Shown here piece after piece: positions 36,486 to 45,087 of a DNA stretch of 64,000 bases. Source of the DNA: Acetobacterium woodii (lineage in GTDB: Bacteria > Bacillota > Clostridia > Eubacteriales > Eubacteriaceae); the NCBI GenBank assembly GCA_016213825.1, contig JACQZP010000002.1, positions 1 to 64,000 on the forward strand, read 5' to 3'. The notes under the pieces are model-generated. The model saw only the letters and a program-made list of their open reading frames with translations. It ran no database searches and was not told where the DNA came from. A program made the translations under genes and the position numbers. The first letter of the stretch is position 1; every line of letters starts with the position of its first letter.

Positions 36486-37424
36486 ATGGCAGAAAAAAAA
36501 TCAACACGACAAGCATATGGTGAATATCTGGTTAAATTGGGCGAAACGAACGAAAACCTGGTGGTTTTAGATGCCGATCTCTCTGGTGCAACCAAAACAA
36601 ATATTTTTAAAAAAGCTTATCCCGATCGACATTTTAATGTTGGTATTGCCGAAGCAAACCTGATGGGCATGTCGGCCGGGCTGGCAACCGCAGGTAAGGT
36701 ACCTTTTGCCAGTACCTTTGCTATTTTTGGCGCAGGCCGGGCTTATGAAATCATCCGTAATAGTATTTGCTATCCGAAATTAAATGTGAAAATTGCCTTA
36801 ACCCATTCCGGTATCTCGGTTGGTGAAGATGGTGGTTCTCACCAGTCCATTGAAGATATCGCCCTGATGCGGGTGATCCCTAACATGACGGTGCTATCAC
36901 CGGCAGATGCCGTTGAAACAGAAAAAATGATGGATGCGGCGCTGGCAATTAACGGACCCGTTTACATTCGTTTAGGACGAAGTGATGTGCCAGTACTATT
37001 TGACGAAACCTATGTATTTGAAGTGGGAAAAGCCGGGTTGTTAAAAAGCGGTGAAGATGTGACCATCATTGCCACTGGCATGATGGTGGGACCAGCGATG
37101 GAAGCGGCGGAACGTTTAAAAGTGGATGGAATTTCGGCTCAAGTTCTTAACATGGGCTCTATTAAACCCATTGATGTAGATGCCATTTCCGATGCTGCCA
37201 TTAAAACCGGTGCCATTGTTACGGCGGAAGAACACAGCATTATCGGTGGTTTGGGCAGTGCCGTGGCCGAAGTATTGGGTGATGTCGCCCCTGTACCACT
37301 GGAACGGGTTGGGGTCAAAGATCTGTTTGGACAATCCGGCAAGGTTGCACCTCTGATGGAAAAATACGGCTTAACCGCCAACGATATTGTTGAAGCAGCC
37401 CAAAAAGCCATCGGTCGAAAATAG
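36486..37424 (+). CDS. Transketolase, C-terminal subunit
   Basis: 312 aa, pyrimidine-binding and C-terminal domains of transketolase. VVLDADLSGATKTNIF near the N-terminus, GIAEANLMGMSAGLATAGKVPF with the catalytic Glu that activates TPP, and the HSGISVGEDGGSHQSIEDIA segment are typical. The C-terminal domain begins near residue 185. Forms the complete enzyme with the product of the preceding gene. Followed by a terminator, so the pair is a bicistronic unit. Confidence 0.93.
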   Translation: MAEKKSTRQAYGEYLVKLGETNENLVVLDADLSGATKTNIFKKAYPDRHFNVGIAEANLMGMSAGLATAGKVPFASTFAIFGAGRAYEIIRNSICYPKLNVKIALTHSGISVGEDGGSHQSIEDIALMRVIPNMTVLSPADAVETEKMMDAALAINGPVYIRLGRSDVPVLFDETYVFEVGKAGLLKSGEDVTIIATGMMVGPAMEAAERLKVDGISAQVLNMGSIKPIDVDAISDAAIKTGAIVTAEEHSIIGGLGSAVAEVLGDVAPVPLERVGVKDLFGQSGKVAPLMEKYGLTANDIVEAAQKAIGRK

Positions 37425-37462
37425 CTTAAGCGCAATTGTAAATGAATTAAATTGATTTCTAA

Positions 37463-37492
37463 AAACAGAGTCTTCAGGACTCTGTTTTTTTT
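37463..37492 (+). terminator. Terminator of the transketolase unit
   Basis: AAACAGAGTC pairs with GACTCTGTTT around a TTCAG loop, followed by TTTT. Confidence 0.85.
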
Positions 37493-37606
37493 GAACTGTT
37501 TATTGAGCGCACTAACATTTTTATCATGGTAATTATTTCAAATTGATGTATAATATATTTCAAAGGGGTTAAATTAACTAAAATAAAATGATAAAGGAGA
37601 AATCAT

Positions 37607-38206
37607 ATGCCATTAGGTTTTAAAGAAGCAATGGAAGGACGCCGCTCGATATACGGAATATGTGATGAAAGTCCAATTTCGGCTGAAGAAATACTTGAAA
37701 TTATCGATAATTCAACTAAACATGTGCCTTCAGCATTTAACAGTCAAAGTCAACGTGTCGCTGTTTTATTTGGAGAACGACATCTGGAGTTTTGGAATAT
37801 TGTGATGGAAACCCTTAGAAAAATTGTTTTAGCTGATGATTTCCGCGCAACCGAAAAGAAGATCAATGGTTTTGCGGCAGGCTGCGGTACCCTGCTATTT
37901 TATGACGATAACTCGATCACCAAGGGTCTCATGGAACGGTTTACGCCATACAAAGAGAGTTTCCCGGTTTGGGCCGAACAATCCAACGGGATGCTCCAAT
38001 TTGCAATTTGGACCCAACTGGAAGCAGAAGGCCTGGGGGCGACCATTCAACATTACAACCCAATTATTGATAAGGAAGTTAAGGATGCCTTTAATATTCC
38101 GTCGGACTGGCGTTTAATTGCGCAGATGCCTTTTGGCGGCCCGACGGTGGAACCGATTCAAAAAGAATTTGTGCCCATCGAAAAACGGGTAATTGTAATC
38201 GAATAG
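37607..38206 (+). CDS. Nitroreductase-family flavoprotein
   Basis: 199 aa, nitroreductase fold (FMN-dependent). RRSIYGICDESPISAEEILEI at about 12-31 contains the FMN-contacting Arg-Arg-Ser of the family. PSAFNSQSQRVAVLFG, then GMLQFAIWTQLEAEGLGATIQHYNP, are the further FMN/dimer regions. It resembles the group of small oxidoreductases annotated as nitroreductase family in Firmicutes; the physiological substrate is unknown. AAGGAG precedes the ATG. Single-gene unit with its own terminator. Confidence 0.88.
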   Translation: MPLGFKEAMEGRRSIYGICDESPISAEEILEIIDNSTKHVPSAFNSQSQRVAVLFGERHLEFWNIVMETLRKIVLADDFRATEKKINGFAAGCGTLLFYDDNSITKGLMERFTPYKESFPVWAEQSNGMLQFAIWTQLEAEGLGATIQHYNPIIDKEVKDAFNIPSDWRLIAQMPFGGPTVEPIQKEFVPIEKRVIVIE

Positions 38207-38224
38207 TAAAATGGTTGAAATAAA

Positions 38225-38262
38225 AAAACCACGGAGATATTATGCTTCGTGGTTTTTGTTTT
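38225..38262 (+). terminator. Terminator of the nitroreductase gene
   Basis: AAAAACCACGGAG pairs with CTTCGTGGTTTTT, followed by GTTTT. Symmetric enough to act on both strands, facing the convergent gene that ends at 38348. Confidence 0.8.
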
Positions 38263-38347
38263 AAGGTACGCAATATGAATCGGGACTAACGGTAATGATC
38301 CAATTAAAAGAGACAAAAGCGTGTCTTTAATTAATGGTGAAACGTTG

Positions 38348-39910
38348 CTACTCAAGCAGCAGCAAGCCATAATACTTGATAAATTCATCTTTGGAGGCTA
38401 AGGTTTTAAGGGTTTCGCCATTATTGCGAACGGTCGAAAATACGTCAATGCCGGAGCCCTCCATGGAAGGCCGACGATTCTTGGTATTAAGACAAGGCTT
38501 TTCCAGATCGCAGGAAGGGCAGATATGACAAGGGCCAGCCCAGAAGGCAAAAGCTTTATGAAAACCGCTGGTAAAGGCCAACCGTTCGGCTTCCAGGATC
38601 TTCCGTTGAAATTCACCGGTTCCCGGGGTTCCTTTAATCAGAAACGCTTTGGAGTAAGTGGCGAGCAGGTGGATGGTTTCTTCAAAGGGGATATCATTGG
38701 CTTGACAATGTTTGAGATTGGCCGATGAGCAGCCAAAAGCACATTTATTTTTGGCAAATTCGGTCACGACCACTGAATCAGGGGCGATTTCCATGACATC
38801 ATCAAAGCCAACGTTCAGGATCGGATGCTTTAAGCGTTGAATAGGGGTCAGGGATAGGGATTCAATAAATGATGGCGATTTTCCGGCAAAAATAACAGCG
38901 GTATCAGTTTCCAGTGGAATCAGAGCAGTGGTTGAGAGATCCGCTGTTTCTAACTGCTGGATGACTTCTTTTGCGGAACAGACCTGCCCCCCAAAATGGA
39001 TCATCCGATTGACGCCGGATAGTCTGGCCATCAGGGTTGCATGCTCGTCAAAGGCATCGTGGATCATCAGGATTCCATTGGCACTCAGAATCGGCAAACA
39101 GAATGATAATTGATCGTGAAGAAGCTGCTGATCATCAGTGACAAAGAGTCCGGTCAGGATAATTAGGGTATAATCATTAGCGGAATTGTCGGCGGCTGTT
39201 TGTAGATCTGTTTTTGTTGCCGTGCGAATCTGCGGGACATCCTTCACAGACGTCAAAGACGGTGAGAAGGCACTTTCATCCGTTAAGAGGGTTACGGTAA
39301 TAAGAGGGAAAATTTCGGCAAAACAGCGTCCCGTTGTTTCGGAACCAGGACCGATGATCAGGATTTTTCCCGATAAGTCATTAAAAAACCCGACACATTC
39401 AAGGGCTTTCATGCGGGTGAGTTCATTAACCGCCTTGTTTTTTAGGGCTGTCATTTCCAGAGCGGTGGCTGTATCTGACGGATCGTCTCGATCAATGGAT
39501 TTTTTTTGTAATAGTGCAGACTTCAAATGATGCCAATGAAGCGCCTGGGTTTTTCGGAAGCGAACGGCATCCCCCAGATAATCCGGGCTGGATGAAAGCA
39601 GATAGCGTTTAGTCAGGCTGGCATTAGTGAAGATCCCTTCAAAGCAGAAAAGTAGCCCCAGACTTTCCAGTAGGGCCAGATAGGGCGTGAGTACAGCAGC
39701 TTCGGTCCCAAGCTTTTGGGAAAGGATGACGGCCGAAGCACCGTCATTTCCATAGGGTTCCAGGATTTCGAAAAGGTCTAATTCCAACGCTGTAAATAAA
39801 GCATCGGATACCCATGTAGCTGATGACATATTTTCCAGATACTGACCGCCATGGGTATGGGGATCGTAGCTGTTTAATGAGAAATAATTGTTGTTTTCAG
39901 AATTTTTCAT
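38348..39910 (-). CDS. Methyltransferase-like protein fused to a DUF2284 metal-binding domain
   Basis: 520 aa, two parts. Residues about 25-345 look like a class I O-methyltransferase of the plant/bacterial type. It has a winged-helix dimerisation domain ([20 protein letters not shown], about 31-50), then a Rossmann segment [26 protein letters not shown] and a closing strand. The SAM glycine loop is weak (GPGSETTG). Residues about 365-520 match DUF2284, with cysteines in KCAFGCSS, CxxC-type [17 protein letters not shown] and [14 protein letters not shown]. Such cysteine sets suggest an iron-sulfur or other metal site. Function is not known. It is divergent from the cobalamin-riboswitch ECF operon, so a corrinoid or methyl-transfer role is possible but unproven. 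The ribosome site is weak (TAGGAAA). Confidence 0.75.
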   Translation of the reverse strand: MKNSENNNYFSLNSYDPHTHGGQYLENMSSATWVSDALFTALELDLFEILEPYGNDGASAVILSQKLGTEAAVLTPYLALLESLGLLFCFEGIFTNASLTKRYLLSSSPDYLGDAVRFRKTQALHWHHLKSALLQKKSIDRDDPSDTATALEMTALKNKAVNELTRMKALECVGFFNDLSGKILIIGPGSETTGRCFAEIFPLITVTLLTDESAFSPSLTSVKDVPQIRTATKTDLQTAADNSANDYTLIILTGLFVTDDQQLLHDQLSFCLPILSANGILMIHDAFDEHATLMARLSGVNRMIHFGGQVCSAKEVIQQLETADLSTTALIPLETDTAVIFAGKSPSFIESLSLTPIQRLKHPILNVGFDDVMEIAPDSVVVTEFAKNKCAFGCSSANLKHCQANDIPFEETIHLLATYSKAFLIKGTPGTGEFQRKILEAERLAFTSGFHKAFAFWAGPCHICPSCDLEKPCLNTKNRRPSMEGSGIDVFSTVRNNGETLKTLASKDEFIKYYGLLLLE

Positions 39911-40064
39911 AGTTTTATTTCCTATTCTTTATATTTGAAAAAATGGTCAAAGCGTAATCTATTGCTTATTATAAATGCCTTAATTAATTATAGAGTCTAA
40001 AATTGATTATTGAAAGGAAAATTTATTTCTGATAATTGATTAACCGGCATTTGGGATATTATAG

Positions 40065-40093
40065 TTGACAAATGTAAGTAAATTCGTTATGAT
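40065..40093 (+). promoter_or_regulatory. Promoter of the cobalamin riboswitch/ECF operon
   Basis: TTGACA (40065-40070), exactly 17 bases, TATGAT (40088-40093). Predicted start near 40100, just before the riboswitch aptamer. Confidence 0.75.
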
Positions 40094-40114
40094 AAAGTCA
40101 ATAAAATAGCTACA

Positions 40115-40262
40115 AGATTTATGGTGCCTTGTTAAGAGGAGAATAGGGAATCAGGTGCGAATCCTGGACGAACCCATCACTGTGAATGGTTTTGTTTTTG
40201 CAAATGCCACTGGAAACGGGAAGGCGCAAAAACAGATAAACCAGAGTCAGGAGACCTGCCAT
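40115..40262 (+). promoter_or_regulatory. Cobalamin (adenosylcobalamin) riboswitch
   Basis: Aptamer landmarks occur in order: GGTGCC, GGGAATCAGGTGCGAATCC, ACCCATCACTGTGAATGG, TGCCACTGG..AACGGGAAGG and the B12 box AGTCAGGAGACCTGCC (ending 40260). Followed by an intrinsic terminator at 40287-40340, so control is by transcription termination when cobalamin is abundant. It governs the ECF genes downstream. Confidence 0.93.
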
Positions 40263-40286
40263 TAAATTATAATAGTATGAAACGAC

Positions 40287-40340
40287 GGTAAAGTTTCGGC
40301 TATCCTTAGGATTACCCTATCGATAGTCGGAACTTTTTTT
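40287..40340 (+). terminator. Expression-platform terminator of the cobalamin riboswitch
   Basis: AAAGTTTCGGCTATC pairs with GATAGTCGGAACTTT, followed by a T run (40335-40340). Confidence 0.85.
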
Positions 40341-40347
40341 ACGTGTA

Positions 40348-40489
40348 GGCATAAAGCCGTGCGAAGAATTTGGGAAATGAAATTTTGTTAGGCTCGCTTA
40401 TAAAGAATTTCATTTTTCAAATTCTTCATAGGGCGTAGCTCGCGACGGAGGTCGCAGCGCAGCGGAGACCGGAGTGCACGGCTTTATAC
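40348..40489. repeat. Nested 140-bp palindrome in the ECF leader
   Basis: Outer arms ATAAAGCCGTGC (40351-40362) and GCACGGCTTTAT (40476-40487) pair perfectly, 12 of 12. Inner arms 40363-40384 and 40406-40427 pair at 20 of 22 positions. The sequence between inner and outer right arms is GC-rich (CGCAGCGCAGCGGAG) and resembles words at 370-435. It lies in the transcribed leader between the riboswitch terminator and the first ECF gene, and could form a large RNA structure or a cruciform. The remaining 40490-40577 shows a further small inverted repeat (AGCCGAA..CGGCT) but no gene. Confidence 0.7.
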
Positions 40490-40577
40490 CAAACGGCAGT
40501 AATTTCGTGCGGAGCCGAAGCACTCGGCTATGTGTCGATAAAAGTTTATTCCAAAATAATAATTACGAGGCCACCCA

Positions 40578-42077
40578 ATGAAACCCATTATCCAACTGGA
40601 TATCAAAGCGCTCACTTTTCCAGACGAGCAGGAACCAGCGCTTAAAAACATCAAACTGAATATCATTGAGGGTGAATTCATTGCTATTACCGGCGGGGCA
40701 GCTTCGGGTAAATCACTGTTGCTTCATGCCATTACCTCGGCGGCACCCAAGTTTTATCCCTGCACGTTATCTGGGACGGTGAAGGTCGCCGATCAGGATG
40801 TATCTAGCATTCCCCTATGCCAAATGGCCGACTATCTGGGCTATATGATGCAGGAACCGCAAAACCAGATGGTTAACCGATGTGTTGGGGATGAGTTAGC
40901 TTTTGGGGTGTCCAATCTCAATTTGAGTCAGGACGAAATTGAGAGCCGAGTGAATGAAATTATGGACTTTTTGGGTATCAGAGAGTTCTCCGGCCGATAT
41001 ACTGATGCTTTATCTGGAGGACAAGCCCAGAAGGTGGTGCTAGGGAGTATTCTGGCGATGAAAACCCCCATCCTGCTCCTAGATCAGCCCACGGCCGAAC
41101 TTGATCCCAAAACCAGCACGGAACTTTATCGATACTTGGGCCAGCTGAATCGGGAGAAAAAAGTGACTACCCTGGTGGTTATGGACAAGTCCGGTGAGGT
41201 CTTAAAAGACGCCGACCGGGTGCTGGTGATGGAAGCGGGTACAGTGAAAGATTTCCTGCCGGTTGCCGAATATCACCAAAAATACGGTTGCCGAAAAAAC
41301 AACCGGCATTTAGAACCGCTCCAAGTGAATGAAAATACCGATATCATTAGGTTAAATGGCGCTTCTCATACCTATAAAGGTGGGATAACCGGCTGCCATC
41401 CCTTGAATTTTAATCTCAAAAAAGGCGATTTTACGGCGGTCATTGGGCAGAACGGTTCGGGTAAATCCACCATGCTTAAGCTTATCGAAGGATTGGTCAA
41501 GCCAAGTTCGGGCTCGGTGGAACTATTTGGAACACCAGTGACCAAGAAAAACGTAGGCGAACTGCGGCGGCAAATCGGGTTTCTGTTTCAGAACCCCGAT
41601 GATCAGATCTTTTGCAGCTCTGTCAAAGATGAAATCAGCTATGTTTTAAATAATAAAAACCTGAGTGAACATGAGCAAGATCAAAAGATTCAGGAAACCC
41701 TGGCTCTCATCGGTCTGGAAGGTCTGGACGAGATGCATCCCCAGCGATTGAGCCGGGGACAGCGCCAATTATTGGCGCTGGGTTCGGTAGTCATTAACGA
41801 TCCGGAGCTGATCATTGCCGATGAGCCGACCTCCGGCTTAAATGGTCCCCAAAGTCAAGTGGTCATGGAAAAACTGGCCCGGCTCAGCAGTCAGGGTGTC
41901 AGCATTTTGCTGGTGACCCACGATTTAGCTGAAGCCAGAGACTTTGCCAATCGGATTGTGGTGATGCACAATCATCAACTGGCCCTGGAATTTGCGGCAG
42001 AAAATATGGATGATTATCTGGACGACTTAGTTCGGCTGGAACTTATGGAAGGAGGAGATGATAAATGTTTAACCTGA
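40578..42077 (+). CDS. ECF transporter energizing ATPase, two fused ABC domains
   Basis: 499 aa with two complete ABC modules, the YkoD/fused EcfA arrangement. Domain 1: Walker A GGAASGKSLLL (about 39-49), signature ALSGGQAQKVVLGS, Walker B ILLLDQPTAELDP. Domain 2: Walker A GQNGSGKSTMLK (about 290-301), signature LSRGQRQLLALGS, Walker B LIIADEPTSGLNG. Powers vitamin or metal uptake together with the T and S components encoded next. ACGAGG precedes the ATG. Under the cobalamin riboswitch, so the cargo is probably cobalamin, a corrinoid precursor or cobalt-related; that is inference. Overlaps the T gene by 13 bases. Confidence 0.92.
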   Translation: MKPIIQLDIKALTFPDEQEPALKNIKLNIIEGEFIAITGGAASGKSLLLHAITSAAPKFYPCTLSGTVKVADQDVSSIPLCQMADYLGYMMQEPQNQMVNRCVGDELAFGVSNLNLSQDEIESRVNEIMDFLGIREFSGRYTDALSGGQAQKVVLGSILAMKTPILLLDQPTAELDPKTSTELYRYLGQLNREKKVTTLVVMDKSGEVLKDADRVLVMEAGTVKDFLPVAEYHQKYGCRKNNRHLEPLQVNENTDIIRLNGASHTYKGGITGCHPLNFNLKKGDFTAVIGQNGSGKSTMLKLIEGLVKPSSGSVELFGTPVTKKNVGELRRQIGFLFQNPDDQIFCSSVKDEISYVLNNKNLSEHEQDQKIQETLALIGLEGLDEMHPQRLSRGQRQLLALGSVVINDPELIIADEPTSGLNGPQSQVVMEKLARLSSQGVSILLVTHDLAEARDFANRIVVMHNHQLALEFAAENMDDYLDDLVRLELMEGGDDKCLT

Positions 42078-42796
42078 ACAAACTGGACCCACGGCTCAAG
42101 CTGACCTGGTGCCTGTTTCTGGTGTTGACGGCGTTGGTATCAAGAAGTATCCTGCTCAATGGTATTTTACTGGGGGTAATCCTCATCAGTGAACTGCTCT
42201 CGGAGAAAACCTTGAAAAACTTTAAAATGCTGACAGTGGTGTTGCTGATTATTGGCTCTCAGGTATTAATTATCAATCTACTCTTTGGAAGAGAAGGCGA
42301 GCTGCTTTATTCCTGGGGAATCCTGCAGATTTACAGCGGATTTATTGCAACCTCTATCCTGGCTTTTTTAAGAATCGGGATCATCTCGTTTTCGGCCTAT
42401 CAGTTTGGCATCCATACCGATACCATGGATATGGCTCAGATGCTCATTCACTGGCGGATTCCCTATCGCTATGCCATGCTGGTGCCAATGGTCGCCCGGT
42501 TTTTACCGGTGATGATTGGAGAATACCAGTCCATTTGCAATAGCCAGTCTGCTCGAGGGGTTCCTAATGATACCGTTGCTGAGAAAATTCGGAACCTGCC
42601 GGCCTCGATTTTACCGTTGATGTACCGGGCCATGCGGATCTCCAACGATGCAGCGCTATCGGTGGAGCTAAGAGGCTACGGCCGCCACGCATCCCGAAAT
42701 TTCCAGAAAAAAATTAATCTTCATCCCCTGGAAGGCATGACCATCGTCTGCCTGATTATCGGGTTTGGTGGGGTCTTAATAAAAACCATTTTGTAA
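42065..42796 (+). CDS. ECF transporter transmembrane T component
   Basis: 243 aa, about five to six membrane helices. The cytoplasmic coupling helices with the ECF-T Ala-Arg-Gly motifs are seen as SQSARGVPN (about 160-168) and VELRGYGRH (about 212-220). LDPRLKLTWCLFLVLTALVS is the typical N-terminus. GGAGGAGATGATAA precedes the ATG inside the ATPase gene, so translation is coupled. Connects the ATPase to the substrate-binding S component. Confidence 0.9.
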   Translation: MFNLNKLDPRLKLTWCLFLVLTALVSRSILLNGILLGVILISELLSEKTLKNFKMLTVVLLIIGSQVLIINLLFGREGELLYSWGILQIYSGFIATSILAFLRIGIISFSAYQFGIHTDTMDMAQMLIHWRIPYRYAMLVPMVARFLPVMIGEYQSICNSQSARGVPNDTVAEKIRNLPASILPLMYRAMRISNDAALSVELRGYGRHASRNFQKKINLHPLEGMTIVCLIIGFGGVLIKTIL

Positions 42797-42849
42797 TAGT
42801 TGAAAAACTGTGTAAATAAAAAATAATTTAAACAAAAAAGGAGCATAAA

Positions 42850-43407
42850 ATGCAAAACGAACAAGCAATTGGAAAAAAAAGTATTTTTAAAACCGACACC
42901 AAATCTTTAATTGGTGCCGTCGTCATGGGGATCGTCTTTGTTATCGCCTGCCAGATTACCGGCCAGATCGATAACATGCTGCCCTGGGGAAAAATGGGAA
43001 TGTTACTGATTAATGGAACGGTTTGGGCATTCTTTACCGGGATTCTGACACTGCTTTACAAACAGCCAGGCGGACTGATTGCCGCCGAAGTTGAAGCTTT
43101 GATCTCAATCATGTATACGCCCCTTTGGCCAACCTTTATCTTTGCCAACGGCATTGCGTCCATCTGGGTATCCTTCGTGGCTGTAAAATGTGACATGACC
43201 AAATGGTCGCATCACATTCTGGCTCAGGGTGGCGTTTGTGTTTTAGGTAACCTCATTGTTGCTGTGGGTCTGGTTTTCATTCTTGGTCTGCCAGTAAGTG
43301 TTGCGGCTGTTTCTACCCTGATAACCATTGGTGTAACCTGGCCATTGGCAACGCTGGCTCAAAAGAAAGTTTATGATGCATTATTAAAGTCAGGTATGGT
43401 AAAATAA
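42850..43407 (+). CDS. ECF transporter substrate-binding S component
   Basis: 185 aa with six hydrophobic segments. A cytoplasmic N-terminal tail carries MQNEQAIGKKSIFKTDTKS. The middle part (LLYKQPGGLIAAEVEALISI and TPLWPTFIFANGIASIWVSF) resembles YkoE/MptD-like S components. The family is used for vitamins or their precursors. The riboswitch suggests a cobalamin-related ligand such as a lower-ligand base or corrinoid, but the YkoE resemblance could also mean a thiamine precursor, so I leave the substrate open. AAAGGAG precedes the ATG. Third gene of the operon. Confidence 0.75.
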   Translation: MQNEQAIGKKSIFKTDTKSLIGAVVMGIVFVIACQITGQIDNMLPWGKMGMLLINGTVWAFFTGILTLLYKQPGGLIAAEVEALISIMYTPLWPTFIFANGIASIWVSFVAVKCDMTKWSHHILAQGGVCVLGNLIVAVGLVFILGLPVSVAAVSTLITIGVTWPLATLAQKKVYDALLKSGMVK

Positions 43408-43446
43408 TACGATAAAAGTCTAAAACAAAATAAAGAAAAATCAAGT

Positions 43447-43482
43447 GCTTTGGTATCTGTTTGGTAAAACAGGTGCCAAAGC
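43447..43482 (+). terminator. Hairpin between the ECF genes and ubiD
   Basis: GCTTTGGTATCTGTTT pairs with AAACAGGTGCCAAAGC over 16 positions (two G-U pairs) around a GGTA loop. The downstream T tract is weak (AATTTGTAGTTTT). It is either the ECF terminator or a leader structure of the decarboxylase operon. Confidence 0.55.
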
Positions 43483-43535
43483 AATTTGTAGTTTTACCAG
43501 TAGTTTATTCAATCACAATTAAGGAGAAATCGAAG

Positions 43536-44897
43536 ATGAGTCAGGATTTACGTGTGTTTTTAGAACAGTTGGATAAAGATGGGGAAATCTGCCATGTAAC
43601 AGAACCCGTCAAACGGGAATATGAAATCAGTACCTTGATGATGGAGCTGGAAAAACAGCGGAAATATCCGGTAATGTGGTTTGATCAGGTGGAAGGCGGC
43701 GATATTCCGGTGGTAACCAATATTCTGGGAACCAAAGACCGGTTTGCCAAAGCCATGGGCGTTAAAACCGAAGACCTGTCCTTTGAGTTTGCTGAACGGA
43801 TTAAAAATCGCTTTGATGACGTCAAGGTGGTCGAAAATCCCCCTTGCAATGCGCATCTGATTACTGGCGATGACGTTGATTTAACCAAGTTTCCGATTAT
43901 CACCCACTTTCCCATTGATGCCGGTCCTTACATTACTTCCGGTCTGACCGTGGCCAAAGATCCTGAAACCGGCTGTGAAACCCTGGGCTTTCATCGGCTG
44001 CAGCTGAAGGGAAAAAACAAGCTGGGGATTTCCTTCCACTCCCGTCAGCGGATGTGGGAATTTTTCAGAAAGAGTGAGGAACGGGGCGAAAACATGAAAG
44101 CCGCCATCTGTATTGGCGTTCATCCCAATATTGCCTTGGGTTCGCAAGCCTCAGTTCCCTATCATCTGGGAAAATACGGCGCCATCGGTGGATTGTTCGG
44201 GGAACCGTTGGAAGTATCCCCTTGTGCCACCATGGACCTTAATGTGCCCACCTATGCTGAAATTGTGCTGGAAGGCGAAGTGCTCTGCAATGTTCGGGAA
44301 CCAGAAGGGCCCTTTGCCGAATATACCAATTACGCCTGCTTCCGCAGTACCGAAAATGTCTTCCAGGTTAATGCCATCCGTTACCGGGAAAAACCGATTT
44401 TCCACGATTTGACCCCGGCCATGAGCAGCGAACACATCACCATCGTGTCGATCCAGCGGGAAGGCGATATTACTAAGTTTTTAAAACAGAATCTGCCCAA
44501 CATCAAGGCCGTCCATTCACCATTATCCTCCTGCGGAATTTTCCACTGCTATGTGTCGATGAAGAAAACCGCCGAAGGCCAGGCTCAACAGGTCATTTTA
44601 ACCGCTTTAGGGATGGACCATCACATCAAAATGGTCATTGTCGTGGATGAGGATGTGGATGTTTTCAACGAACAGGAAGTGCTGTGGGCCATGGCCACCC
44701 GGCTGCAAGCCGACAAGGGCGTCATGATCTTCCCTCATATGATGGGCGAAACCCTGGATCCCTCCACCGGCGACGATGGTCTTACCGCTAAAATGGGTAT
44801 CGATGCCACCAAACCCCTCAGCGGTTACTCACCAAAAATCGACATCGATGAAAATGTTATTAAAGATATCAAGCGATTGTTCAAGTACGTAAAATAG
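43536..44897 (+). CDS. ubiD: UbiD-family prenyl-FMN-dependent decarboxylase
   Basis: 453 aa from the ATG at 43536 (AAGGAG 9 bases upstream); an in-frame extension to 43461 would run through the hairpin. UbiD fold markers: ITSGLTVAKDPETGCETLGF, HRLQLKGKNKLGISFH, GLFGEPLEVSPCATMDLNVP, the acidic AEIVLEGEVL and EPEGPFAEYTNY segments that provide the catalytic Glu-Asp/Arg network, and SSEHITIVSIQREGD. These enzymes reversibly (de)carboxylate aromatic or unsaturated acids using the prenylated FMN made by UbiX, encoded 4 kb downstream. Length is short for UbiD (normally 450-500). Substrate unknown; the phenolic-acid or aromatic type is the common one. Confidence 0.9.
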   Translation: MSQDLRVFLEQLDKDGEICHVTEPVKREYEISTLMMELEKQRKYPVMWFDQVEGGDIPVVTNILGTKDRFAKAMGVKTEDLSFEFAERIKNRFDDVKVVENPPCNAHLITGDDVDLTKFPIITHFPIDAGPYITSGLTVAKDPETGCETLGFHRLQLKGKNKLGISFHSRQRMWEFFRKSEERGENMKAAICIGVHPNIALGSQASVPYHLGKYGAIGGLFGEPLEVSPCATMDLNVPTYAEIVLEGEVLCNVREPEGPFAEYTNYACFRSTENVFQVNAIRYREKPIFHDLTPAMSSEHITIVSIQREGDITKFLKQNLPNIKAVHSPLSSCGIFHCYVSMKKTAEGQAQQVILTALGMDHHIKMVIVVDEDVDVFNEQEVLWAMATRLQADKGVMIFPHMMGETLDPSTGDDGLTAKMGIDATKPLSGYSPKIDIDENVIKDIKRLFKYVK

Positions 44898-44910
44898 GTG
44901 ATCTGAAAAT

Positions 44911-45064
44911 TTTAATAATCGAACAATGATTGCTTTGATAGTCAGTTTCACAAACAATTTCGTAACGTGTAGGCGAACAGTCGATAGACTGTACGCCGTA
45001 CAGTGTAGAAATTGTTTCGTGTAAACTGGCTAGCGGAGCTCACGGCAGGATTAGAAACGATTAA
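44911..45064 (+). repeat. Palindromic intergenic repeat, copy C
   Basis: The tidiest copy: AACAATTTCGTAACGTGTAG and the complementary half read around ACAGTC-GATA-GACTGT (centre near 44986), with AATTGTTTCGTGTAAAC after it. Bounded by short inverted ends AATCG/CGATT. It separates ubiD from the hyuA-hyuB-ubiX-lpdD genes, in the same orientation as copy A. Confidence 0.8.
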
Positions 45065-45087
45065 GTATATTAAAAGAAGGATAAGAA

